This document shows, piece after piece, positions 22,096-29,722 of a stretch of DNA of 38,674 bases. How positions within the stretch are numbered: position 1 is the stretch's first letter; each line of letters begins with the position of its first letter. Below the pieces are notes generated by a model. It did not search any database and was not told the DNA's origin. It saw nothing but the letters and a program-made list of their open reading frames with translations. The stretch is taken from positions 1 to 38,674 of the IMG/VR virus record IMGVR_UViG_3300025030_000258. One strand, 5' to 3'. This DNA is from a virus. The translations under genes were made by a program, and so were the position numbers.

Positions 22096-22329
22096 TTATA
22101 GAGTGTACTTCTGTACGATAGGTTTGTCTGAGATAAGTCTTAATGATTTTCCCGTAGCTGCAATTCCTCCTGAAACCGCCCCGACTAGCATGGCTTTTAA
22201 GGCAACAAAGGTTAAATCTTCCCCCTGTCCGGTTAATAATTGCATTGCCAATGTACCTAAAAATCCGGCAATAAAAATTCTGCCATATCTGTATAATATT
22301 CTCTTCCATTTTGGATATGATTCTTCCAT
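22096..22329 (-). CDS. r1t-type holin-like protein
   Basis: 77 aa from ATG 22329. Two membrane segments: RIFIAGFLGTLAMQLLTG and FVALKAMLVGAVSGGIAATG, with a short charged linker and basic start, as in r1t-like phage holins. It would form membrane lesions that release or activate the endolysin. I chose 22329 (GAAGGTGAT upstream) over the GTG at 22338. Follows the M23 endolysin by 5 nt. Confidence 0.8.
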   Translation of the reverse strand: MEESYPKWKRILYRYGRIFIAGFLGTLAMQLLTGQGEDLTFVALKAMLVGAVSGGIAATGKSLRLISDKPIVQKYTL

Positions 22330-22334
22330 AAATA

Positions 22335-23252
22335 TCACCTTCCCATCATTTTTAAAAATAATTTAAAGAATAATTCTTTTTTTGAGTACCCTGAAATTTT
22401 CATGGAGAGTTTTTCTTTTAATGTTTCTACTTCTTTTTCGGCTTTTTCTGCTCTTAGGCGTTCTTTCTTAAAATCTTTGTTAATTTGCTCCATTGCGTCC
22501 TCATTTGAGGCTGTTATATCAAGGTATCTTAGCTCCGACGCTCTATTTGCCTCTAGGAGCGACGTTTTTTCTAAAGATGACTGTTTTATCGTCTCATTCA
22601 TGGTAACTATCTGATTGTTTTGTTCAGCTACCGTAGATTGAAGATTTTTAATGTGTTCTGTAGAAGATTGACCGTCTGAAACATACTTTTTTGAAAGTTC
22701 ATCATAAGATGTTTTCCACTTATCACGAGACTGTCTTACTCCAATAAGTTCTTCCAGTAATTTATCGTATTTTTCCTGAAGTTCATCTAAAGGGTCGGAA
22801 GTTGTAAAACTATCTACCCACTCTACTAAATTGTTATCTAGGGGATTGATATAACCTGCATATCCATTTCCCCTATCTCTTGGTTTTGGAAACACTCCGA
22901 AGTGAAGATGCGGACCTGTACTGTTTCCTGTATTACCCGATATTCCTAAAACATCCCCTGCGGTGATTTTGTCATTAACTTTAACAAGTTGTCCTTTCAT
23001 GTGTGCGTATAAAACACCGCACTCGTCGTTTTCTACTTTAACATACTTACCGTAACCTGTGGTGTCATCAAGCACTTCTGTAACTATACCGTTAATACAT
23101 GAAAATAACTTCGTGCCTGTAGGAATTGGTATATCTAAACCGTTGTGTCCGAGAAGTCCAAATTTCTTATATGATGCGGGGTTTTCTCCAAATAATTGAG
23201 AATATCCCTTGTCCGCCCCTTCGTAGAGATTGCGTTGAAGTCTAATCTTCAT
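22335..23252 (-). CDS. M23 (LytM) endopeptidase endolysin
   Basis: 305 aa. The M23 zinc site is complete: H36-N-G-L-D40 (GHNGLDIPIP), H84 (LYAHM) and H115-L-H117 (GPHLHFGV). Glycine-rich loops TGYGKYVK and GISGNTGNSTG match the family. It cleaves peptide cross-links of the cell wall. The C-terminal half (residues about 150-290) is a long coiled coil instead of a wall-binding repeat, which is unusual. No signal peptide, consistent with release through the holin. Followed by the holin gene. Confidence 0.88.
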   Translation of the reverse strand: MKIRLQRNLYEGADKGYSQLFGENPASYKKFGLLGHNGLDIPIPTGTKLFSCINGIVTEVLDDTTGYGKYVKVENDECGVLYAHMKGQLVKVNDKITAGDVLGISGNTGNSTGPHLHFGVFPKPRDRGNGYAGYINPLDNNLVEWVDSFTTSDPLDELQEKYDKLLEELIGVRQSRDKWKTSYDELSKKYVSDGQSSTEHIKNLQSTVAEQNNQIVTMNETIKQSSLEKTSLLEANRASELRYLDITASNEDAMEQINKDFKKERLRAEKAEKEVETLKEKLSMKISGYSKKELFFKLFLKMMGR

Positions 23253-23289
23253 GTCCTAATTATCCCCCAAAGCCTCTGTATTTGCAAAT

Positions 23290-23589
23290 TCATCTAAGAC
23301 CTATTAACATTAAAAGTGAGTTTGCAATTCCTAAAACAACCGCAGTGCCTATAATAATAAGAGTAGCTTTATATGGTTTAAATTCTATTTTTGTTAGAAA
23401 TGTTTGATAAATCTCATCTGCATTCGTTTTTGCTTCTATATATTCGGTTCTTGTAACAAAACCTGCTTTAAGTTCCTTGATCTCGGTTTTTATTTCGGTA
23501 ATATCGGATTTAATATATTCAATATCCGTCTGTATTTTACCTATATTAACTTCGTTTGATTGTTTCATTATTCTTTCTACTTTGTTCAT
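23290..23589 (-). CDS. XhlA-like lysis-associated membrane protein
   Basis: 99 aa. A coiled coil (IQTDIEYIKSDITEIKTEIK) is followed by a C-terminal membrane helix (ATLIIIGTAVVLGIANSLLM). This is the XhlA plan: N-terminal coil and C-terminal anchor, found beside holin and endolysin. Overlaps the gene upstream by 44 nt. An alternative start is ATG 23568. Confidence 0.65.
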   Translation of the reverse strand: MNKVERIMKQSNEVNIGKIQTDIEYIKSDITEIKTEIKELKAGFVTRTEYIEAKTNADEIYQTFLTKIEFKPYKATLIIIGTAVVLGIANSLLMLIGLR

Positions 23590-23776
23590 AAACTTGTTTC
23601 AATGCTTCCTTTAACTCCTGTTCGTTTTTTTCCATAATAGATAATGTTTTCTGTAATTCCTCTAGCTTTTCATAAATCCTATCCAGTAACCTAGTGATTT
23701 TTTGATCAAAGGTTGGTATGTAATTTCCCGATCCACGACCCCTCATTCCGACTGGGAGTTTTTCTTCGAGTTTCAT
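23546..23776 (-). CDS. Coiled-coil protein, first gene of the lysis operon
   Basis: 76 aa. A basic Gly-rich start (VGMRGRGSGNYIPTF) then a long coiled coil (ITRLLDRIYEKLEELQKTLS). Its ATG is six bases after the -10 box TAGAAT and has no ribosome site, which points to a leaderless mRNA. Likely a lysis accessory or structural partner of the XhlA-like protein. Confidence 0.6.
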   Translation of the reverse strand: MKLEEKLPVGMRGRGSGNYIPTFDQKITRLLDRIYEKLEELQKTLSIMEKNEQELKEALKQVYEQSRKNNETIKRS

Positions 23777-23782
23777 AAAATT

Positions 23783-23810
23783 ATTCTATACAAGATATCT
23801 ATTTTATCAA
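23783..23810 (-). promoter_or_regulatory. Promoter, leaderless type, lysis operon
   Basis: Minus strand: TTGATA (23805-23810), 16-nt spacer, TAGAAT (23783-23788), then six bases to the ATG at 23776. The -35 context AACTTGATA also occurs before 26778 and 36745. Confidence 0.65.
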
Positions 23811-23866
23811 GTTAAAATACTTTTATTTTTTACATGGGTATTTTGTATTGTAGGTAAGCCGTCCCG

Positions 23867-24070
23867 TCAAGACGTTTTTAACTTTATTGCAATCTCATAC
23901 TCACGCTCAACAAACTGTCTCATGGCTTCACGGATAAGAACAGAACGTCTCATGTGGTATAAGTGGGTAATCTCATCAAACAATCTTAAATCGTCCGGGT
24001 AAATATAGACGGCTATCTTCATTGAAACATTTTTCTTATACTTCTGTCGATAGAATGGAGTAAGTTCCAT
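23867..24070 (-). CDS. Ribbon-helix-helix DNA-binding regulator
   Basis: 67 aa from ATG 24070. KKNVSMKIAVYIYPDDLRLF is the ribbon strand, followed by two helices (DEITHLYHMRRSVLIREAMR, then QFVEREYEIAIKL), the Arc/MetJ/CopG plan. The dimer would bind inverted-repeat operators. I preferred 24070 because TATAAT lies exactly six bases upstream; a longer ORF from 24166 adds unsupported sequence. Divergent from the packaging genes, so it could control the late promoters. Confidence 0.75.
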   Translation of the reverse strand: MELTPFYRQKYKKNVSMKIAVYIYPDDLRLFDEITHLYHMRRSVLIREAMRQFVEREYEIAIKLKTS

Positions 24071-24076
24071 ATAGGG

Positions 24077-24082
24077 ATTATA
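24077..24082 (-). promoter_or_regulatory. -10 box of the RHH gene, leaderless spacing
   Basis: TATAAT on the minus strand, six bases before ATG 24070. The -35 is poor (TTTACT at 16-nt spacing). Same -10 to ATG distance as the other leaderless candidates. Confidence 0.45.
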
Positions 24083-24444
24083 ATAGGAGAGACGGAAAAG
24101 TAAAAGGCTATGAATAAGGAATGGTCTGGTGTGGTCGTGCGTAAGAGTTAAAATGGCATGCCTCATGAATTGATGAAACGTCGTATAATATGCAAATAAC
24201 GACGTGTATCCTATTTACATTGCAACCACGCTGTTATGACATAGTGTAAAATAGCACATTCGGAGTGATAAGACCCATAGGTAAAATACGATAAAGTATT
24301 AAATAGCACCACATCAACCTTTACCCGTGGGTATGCACATTGGGAAGAGGGTGGGGCATGCGGAGAAATTCGAAATCATCGCTGACGTATTACACCCCAA
24401 CACATTTCTAAATCTAATGTCGTGACAAATACGGTACTATGCTG
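24083..24444. promoter_or_regulatory. Divergent intergenic region with inverted repeats
   Basis: About 360 bp between RHH (-) and packaging (+) genes, without a convincing gene. ACGTCGT (24178-24184) and ACGACGT (24199-24205) form a 7-bp inverted repeat around a TATAAT-like centre; TACCC-GT-GGGTA lies near 24322. Next to the terminase genes, so it could hold the packaging (cos/pac) site as well as RHH operators. Confidence 0.4.
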
Positions 24445-24456
24445 TATCGTTCCTCT

Positions 24457-24819
24457 ATGAGAACTGTTTCTATACGGGATTTTCAACGCAATTTTTATAA
24501 AGAGATTCTGGATTTACCCTTAACTGTAACAAAAATAGGAAATCCTTTTATTGTCGTGACATCGTGTGTTGGAGAAGAGAAAGTGATATCTAAGATGGAA
24601 AAATTCCGAGAATTAAAGAACTTAATTGAAAATAAAAGTGAGATTATTGAAGATAAACCGGTGGAAACCCCTAAAAAGTATGGAAGATGTAAAGTTCCCG
24701 GATGTTTACTTGAAGCTTCAGGTCTTGGGAAACATTGGGAGGATGGGGGATTTTTCGATGTTCAGATGTGTGAGAAGCATGTTTTAAGGAGTTTTAAGGA
24801 ATATGAAACTATCAGGTAG
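24457..24819 (+). CDS. Phd/YefM-like N-terminus fused to a zinc-ribbon end
   Basis: 120 aa from ATG 24457 (the ORF could open at 24439). SIRDFQRNFYKEI then LPLTVTKIGNPFIVV resembles the antitoxin-like Phd/YefM N-terminal DNA-binding unit. The C-terminal part CKVPGCLLEASG then VQMCEKHV is a small zinc ribbon. TATCGT lies six bases before ATG 24457 and GTGACA 17 bases further up. First gene before the small terminase, so it may repress the packaging operon or bind its DNA site. Confidence 0.55.
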   Translation: MRTVSIRDFQRNFYKEILDLPLTVTKIGNPFIVVTSCVGEEKVISKMEKFRELKNLIENKSEIIEDKPVETPKKYGRCKVPGCLLEASGLGKHWEDGGFFDVQMCEKHVLRSFKEYETIR

Positions 24820-25324
24820 AATTAAGGCGGGAGGAGTTTTTCATCCATTTATTTCAAATCCTGAATGTCTGATATGTCAGGCATACGAGGATGGTAAAAA
24901 TATCCGAACTTTAATTGATAAATACATCGTAAGTAATTCTATTGCAAAAACAAGAGTCTTTTTATCCGAAAAAGGAATTTATGTGGGCGAGGTTGCAATC
25001 GAATCCCATATTAAAAGGCATTCTGCATTCATTAAAGAGATAAAGAAAGCAATTTTAGAATCTGCAAAAAAGGTTTCTCTTGCAAAGCTTGATTCTCTTG
25101 AAGATGAATTTATCGAGGCTGAGGATGTTTTAACTGATATTATTAATATCGGTGGAAATAAGATTCGTTCAGGAGAGATGGCGGTTGATAGAGTTCTCTT
25201 ACTTGGAGCGTTAAAGGAACAGGGAACTAGAAAACAACAAGGACGACTCAGGGATCTTCTTGATGAATTGGATTCTAAAAGATTTATCGAGGGAGAGGTT
25301 GTAGATGACGAAAACATTACCTGA
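24803..25324 (+). CDS. Small terminase subunit-like protein
   Basis: 173 aa. NPECLICQAYEDGKNIRTLI and a helical basic middle (SHIKRHSAFIKEIKKAILES) then an acidic C-terminus (KRFIEGEVVDDENIT). Directly upstream of TerL with a 20-nt overlap, the usual TerS position. The CLIC pair is unusual for TerS. Good ribosome site AAGGAG. Confidence 0.6.
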   Translation: MKLSGRIKAGGVFHPFISNPECLICQAYEDGKNIRTLIDKYIVSNSIAKTRVFLSEKGIYVGEVAIESHIKRHSAFIKEIKKAILESAKKVSLAKLDSLEDEFIEAEDVLTDIINIGGNKIRSGEMAVDRVLLLGALKEQGTRKQQGRLRDLLDELDSKRFIEGEVVDDENIT

Positions 25325-26729
25325 AGTATATACAAGGAATTGGAATCCATCTGAATTTGATTCTTCCCTATTTATTTCAACATATATTTCAACTTTAGAT
25401 AAACCATTAAAACCAACAGGAGAACAACTTCGTTTTATGAAAAATATGTTAAGTGGTGATTTTGATGAAGGTTGGTTTGCGGGAGGGAATTCCAGCGGTA
25501 AAACTTGGACGGCTAAATTTATGGCCATGCACTGGGGTTGTTTTAAGATTAAACCCGGAAAGAATAAATTTGTATCTATGGGCGAGTACAGGAATGCACC
25601 ATATAATATTTTATGTACGGGACCTGAGAACAAACAAGCTATGGAGTTATGGAGTTCAATCGAGGATTCTTTTAAGAAATCTCCAATTCTAAAATACAAA
25701 GTAGATTCGGTTACCACGGGAACAAAACGAAACATTCACCCATCTATGATTCTTGATAACGGAGTTATGATTGAGGCGGTGGGTTTGCATGATAAAGGAA
25801 AACACATCGAGGGTCAAGCTTACGATTTAATTCTTTTAAATGAACCTCCTGATGTCAGACATTTGGTACATTGTTATGAAAAGGTTTTAATTCCCAGAAC
25901 TTGGAGGCGTGGTGGGGTGATTGCAGGATTTGGAACTCCTAAAGGGAAAGGAGAATATTACGGATTGTGGAGACGTGGACAAAAAGAACTTGACGGAGCT
26001 CCGAATAAGTATTTTGAACCAAGAGTTTATTCTCAATATTCTGATTCACGAACCAATCCTTATGCAGATCAAAATAAAATTCTTATAGATATTAGAGGAA
26101 AACCTGAAGAATGGGTGCGGGAAAGAATTGAAGGCAGATTTATAGATTCAGTGTTTTCGGCTTTTAAGGATACTGATATTGATAATGTAACCTTTCCTGA
26201 CCTTAAAAAAAGTATTCCTCCATCTACAAATCATCAATATATTCACGGATTGGATTTTGGACGAAAGGGAGACTTTACGGCACGGATAACGTGGGACGTT
26301 TCTGTTAGACCACATGTTCAGGTGGATGTTTATCGTGCGGGAGGCGGAGCAGTAACTTGGGAAAACATCTTTGAAGATATCCTAAATGCAGCCAAGAAAT
26401 ATCCGGGAGAATTTATTTATGATGCAACAGGAATGGGGGGAGATATTCAAAAAGAATGGCTGGATGATATTGGAATTCAATCTGTTCCTTATCAGTTTGG
26501 CGGCTCTCCGGGTAAAAAAGTGGCTTTAATAAATAATTTACAGGATTATATTACAAAGGCAAAGTTTAAGATGGCATACGATGACCAACTTCAAAGCGAA
26601 CTCAGGGGCTATCCTGCGAACTTAGATGACAAGGGAATGGAAACTGATATGGTTATGGCTTTAGCGTTGTGTGCGTGGGGAGCAAGAAACTACGAACCAT
26701 TAGGTCAGGTTGAATACTATAATAGGTAA
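25305..26729 (+). CDS. Large terminase subunit (TerL)
   Basis: 474 aa. ATPase: Walker A GGNSSGKT (residues 60-67, K66), Walker B YDLILLNEPP (N179-E180), coupling motif GFGTPKG. RNase H-like nuclease: D317 in HGLDFGRKGDF, D373 in YDATGMGGD, then a late acidic site (DKGMETDMVMALAL). Packages DNA into the prohead and cuts it. Near-complete length for the family. Walker B has N before the catalytic Glu instead of D, a variant seen in some terminases. Confidence 0.92.
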   Translation: MTKTLPEVYTRNWNPSEFDSSLFISTYISTLDKPLKPTGEQLRFMKNMLSGDFDEGWFAGGNSSGKTWTAKFMAMHWGCFKIKPGKNKFVSMGEYRNAPYNILCTGPENKQAMELWSSIEDSFKKSPILKYKVDSVTTGTKRNIHPSMILDNGVMIEAVGLHDKGKHIEGQAYDLILLNEPPDVRHLVHCYEKVLIPRTWRRGGVIAGFGTPKGKGEYYGLWRRGQKELDGAPNKYFEPRVYSQYSDSRTNPYADQNKILIDIRGKPEEWVRERIEGRFIDSVFSAFKDTDIDNVTFPDLKKSIPPSTNHQYIHGLDFGRKGDFTARITWDVSVRPHVQVDVYRAGGGAVTWENIFEDILNAAKKYPGEFIYDATGMGGDIQKEWLDDIGIQSVPYQFGGSPGKKVALINNLQDYITKAKFKMAYDDQLQSELRGYPANLDDKGMETDMVMALALCAWGARNYEPLGQVEYYNR

Positions 26730-26743
26730 ACCTTTCAGATAAC

Positions 26744-26771
26744 TTGATATTTATTTATAATATTGTACTTT
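26744..26771 (+). promoter_or_regulatory. Promoter, leaderless type, before 26778 gene
   Basis: TTGATA (26744-26749), 16-nt spacer, TACTTT (26766-26771), six bases to ATG 26778. Shares the context AACTTGATATTT with the promoter at 36681. Confidence 0.6.
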
Positions 26772-26777
26772 ATAAGT

Positions 26778-28493
26778 ATGGACAAATTGAATATGGACAT
26801 GTTTTCCTTTCTGGCATTGTGGTTCAATAATCTTCGTAAGAATGTATTCAAAGTTGAGGTAATAAATAATTCAAAAGACGATACTAAAAATCTTGAGTCC
26901 AAACTTGACGAGGTCGTTCAAGCTCTAAAAGAACTTCCAGAGGAAAGATCGGATATTACTGAAAAGAGAATGAAGGAATATATCGTTCTCACTAAGGCTT
27001 TGGATGAAAGAAAAACTCAAAAGGTTGAGGTTACAAACTTAAAATATCCCGAATTAAAAATACCAAAAGATACTCAAGTACATGGGTCGGTTTCTGTTTC
27101 CAACCTTCCTAAAGTTCAAGAGGTATCAGGAGATATTAATGTAAGAGAATTTCCAAATCTATTAAAAGGTATTCAAGTTGTAGTGGATACAATTAACGAT
27201 TTGAAATTAGATTTCGCCCAATCTTTTAAAGGTTTTGGAAATTCGTTTGCAAGCACGGCAGGTTCTAGGGAAGCAATAAAGATTACTGACGGTAGCAAGA
27301 ATGCAACATTAACTACATCGGGCTCTAAGAATTTATTAGATGTAAACATAGCTTCAAGCTCTGCTGGTGGGGACGCTACAGCGGCTAATCAAGCTACTAT
27401 GATAACTTCACTTGCGAATATAGATTCCGATACTTCCGCCATTCAAACCGCAGTCGAAACTATTGATAACGCAGTTTCGGGAGCGGGATTTAATATTACG
27501 CAACAAGGTGGAGTAGCTATCTCATTAAATACAGGAGTAAGAGACAGCGGAACTCAAAGAGTAACTATTGCAACAAATGATGCAGTTCCGATTACAGATA
27601 ACTCTAGTTCATTAACTGTAGATGGAAACGTAGGGTCGTCTACAGCTACAGGAACAACAGTACCAGCAAATGCATTTTATATAGGCGGTAATAATTCTGC
27701 TGGTAATTTAGGTGGTGTTTCACTAAATATTAATGGTATGAATAGTTCCGGAAATACAGCATTACAGGCTATGCATATTGCACAATTTGATGATACTTCA
27801 CCTACTTCAATAACTGAAAACCAATTTGGAAATGTAAGAATGTCAGCTAATCGCAATCTTTATGGAACAATTCGTGATGCGGCCGGAAATGAAAGAGGTC
27901 TTAATGTGGATGCTTCTGGACAAATAGCAATAACAGTTGCATCAATTCCTTCACATGCAGTTACAAATGCAGGAACTTTTGTAACTCAAGCTACACTTCA
28001 AGCAGGAACAGCAGAGGTTGGAAAACTTGCTGCAGGAATTGCTGAAATTGGAAATGTAAAAAACAGTGGTACATTTGCAACCCAAGCTACTTTACAAGCA
28101 GGTTCGGCCGCTATCGGAAAGTTAGCAGCTAATTCGGGTGTAGATATCGGAGATGTTGATATAACTTCAATTGCTACGGGAACAAATGCAATCGGTCGGG
28201 TAGGACATGATATTACAGGAATTGGACATGGGGTTACTACTGTTACAACTGCGGGAACGGATGTGGTTTTAGCTGCTTCTACTGCATGTAAACGTGTAGT
28301 TATTCAATCTCAAACTGATAATACTAATTTAATTGCTGTTGGAGCTACTGGAGTTGATGCTACTATTGCCACAGGTAATGGAGTAGTTTTATATCCGGGA
28401 GATGCTTTTGAACTTGAGATTGATAACTTAAATGATGTTTACATAGATTCTTTAGTTAATGGGGAAGGTGTGAGATATACATATTTTACATAA
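26778..28493 (+). CDS. Tail/fibre-like repeat protein
   Basis: 571 aa. A coiled-coil N-terminus (LEDKL-type region, KLDEVVQALKELPEE) then long Ser/Thr/Ala-rich beta repeats: GTFVTQATLQAGTAEVGKLA and GTFATQATLQAGSAAIGKLA are close copies. SVSNLPKVQEV units and TAANQATMITSLAN are typical of phage head-decoration or fibre proteins. Starts at ATG 26778, not 26763, because of the promoter spacing. Exact role uncertain. Confidence 0.6.
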   Translation: MDKLNMDMFSFLALWFNNLRKNVFKVEVINNSKDDTKNLESKLDEVVQALKELPEERSDITEKRMKEYIVLTKALDERKTQKVEVTNLKYPELKIPKDTQVHGSVSVSNLPKVQEVSGDINVREFPNLLKGIQVVVDTINDLKLDFAQSFKGFGNSFASTAGSREAIKITDGSKNATLTTSGSKNLLDVNIASSSAGGDATAANQATMITSLANIDSDTSAIQTAVETIDNAVSGAGFNITQQGGVAISLNTGVRDSGTQRVTIATNDAVPITDNSSSLTVDGNVGSSTATGTTVPANAFYIGGNNSAGNLGGVSLNINGMNSSGNTALQAMHIAQFDDTSPTSITENQFGNVRMSANRNLYGTIRDAAGNERGLNVDASGQIAITVASIPSHAVTNAGTFVTQATLQAGTAEVGKLAAGIAEIGNVKNSGTFATQATLQAGSAAIGKLAANSGVDIGDVDITSIATGTNAIGRVGHDITGIGHGVTTVTTAGTDVVLAASTACKRVVIQSQTDNTNLIAVGATGVDATIATGNGVVLYPGDAFELEIDNLNDVYIDSLVNGEGVRYTYFT

Positions 28494-28496
28494 ACT

Positions 28497-29687
28497 ATGA
28501 GTGTAGTTAAAAGTATACAACATGTAATAAGAAAGAATTCTGCTGGTTCTGACTTTATAAGAAGAAGAATTAATTTAGTTGAAGGTACAAATGTAACTTT
28601 AACTGTTGCTGATGATTCAACAAATAATGAAACTGATGTAACTATAGCTGCCGCCAGTGGTACTCCCGCATTCACTGACACTATTATTAAGAAAATGTAC
28701 ACCTCTGTAATGCTAAACACTTACCGTACTTTAGACCACACAGCAGGTGGTTTTGCGTTAAATGAAGATGGGTTAGTTGATGCTTTTGAAAGTGAAGCCG
28801 GGGTTGATACAGGAACCTCAACGAATGAATCTTACGACTCGGCAAATGATTTGTATGCTCCCTCATTAGCTGATGGTACAGAGGAAAGTAACACAACAGA
28901 TATGGCGGAAGCAGGGCTAATGCTCCTAAATTACAACGCCGACTACCAGACTCTGGCTGGAGGGTTTAAAATCACTAACGCTAGGTCTGTTACAAAGGTA
29001 ATTGTAAGTCTTAACAAAGTAGGTTCTCCAACGGGAACAATGACAATGACAATTGAAACAGATTCAGCAGGTTCTCCGTCAGGTACGCCGGTAACTAATG
29101 GTACAGCAAATACGGTTGCTGAATCGGGACTTAGTACCTCCTTTGGAGAGATTACATTTACTTTTGCCACACCTCCTTCTTTATCTGCCGCTACGCAGTA
29201 TCATATAGTCATCACCTCAAATAGAGCAAATGATACAAGTAACCATGTAAAGTGGAATCATGGTTCTAATACTACAAACTACGCCAATGGCGACGGCAAG
29301 AGAAAAGACAGTGGTGGAACATGGACAACTCAAAGAGATGTATACTTTAAGATTATCTACAACCAAATTCAAAATATGACACTTCAATCAAATGCTTTTA
29401 CAGCACAAGCCGCCCCAACTAATGCCAGACTTATGGTCTTAGAGGTTAATGTCGATTCGGTTACGGTTAATACAGATATTAAAGGTTATGTTTCAAGAGA
29501 CGGAGGAACTACATTTACTCAAGTTACGCTCGTAGATGAGGGAGATACAGAAGCAACTGCAAAACAAATCCTTGTAGCTAATGTGGACATATCCGCACAA
29601 CCTTCTGGAACAAGCATGAAGTGGAAAGTAACAACATTAAATAACAAAGACATGGATATTCACGGGGTTGGGTTAATGTGGGATTAA
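28497..29687 (+). CDS. Fibre-like protein with choice-of-anchor-R domain
   Basis: 396 aa. N-terminus VEGTNVTLTVADDSTNNETD is the common fibre-tip start. Residues about 140-270 repeat the domain of the 1795 protein (KVIVSLNKVGSPTGTMTMTI, then FATPPSLSAATQYHIVITS). C-terminus is beta-rich (KGYVSRDGGTTFTQV, then KWKVTTLNNKDMDIHGV). Probably surface-exposed; could bind glycans. No ribosome site, so coupling from the gene upstream is likely. Confidence 0.65.
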   Translation: MSVVKSIQHVIRKNSAGSDFIRRRINLVEGTNVTLTVADDSTNNETDVTIAAASGTPAFTDTIIKKMYTSVMLNTYRTLDHTAGGFALNEDGLVDAFESEAGVDTGTSTNESYDSANDLYAPSLADGTEESNTTDMAEAGLMLLNYNADYQTLAGGFKITNARSVTKVIVSLNKVGSPTGTMTMTIETDSAGSPSGTPVTNGTANTVAESGLSTSFGEITFTFATPPSLSAATQYHIVITSNRANDTSNHVKWNHGSNTTNYANGDGKRKDSGGTWTTQRDVYFKIIYNQIQNMTLQSNAFTAQAAPTNARLMVLEVNVDSVTVNTDIKGYVSRDGGTTFTQVTLVDEGDTEATAKQILVANVDISAQPSGTSMKWKVTTLNNKDMDIHGVGLMWD

Positions 29688-29688
29688 T

Positions 29689-29716
29689 TTGAATTTATTT
29701 GTTTTTGTGAGAATAT
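29689..29716 (+). promoter_or_regulatory. Promoter candidate before portal gene
   Basis: TTGAAT (29689-29694), 16-nt spacer, GAATAT (29711-29716), six bases to ATG 29723. Spacing matches the leaderless set, but the -10 is poor. Confidence 0.35.
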
Positions 29717-29722
29717 GAAAAT

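Noticed and set aside
24071-24166. Longer N-terminus of the RHH protein from ATG 24166
   Set aside because: Adds a 32-residue segment without family match, while the ATG at 24070 has TATAAT at the spacing used by other genes.
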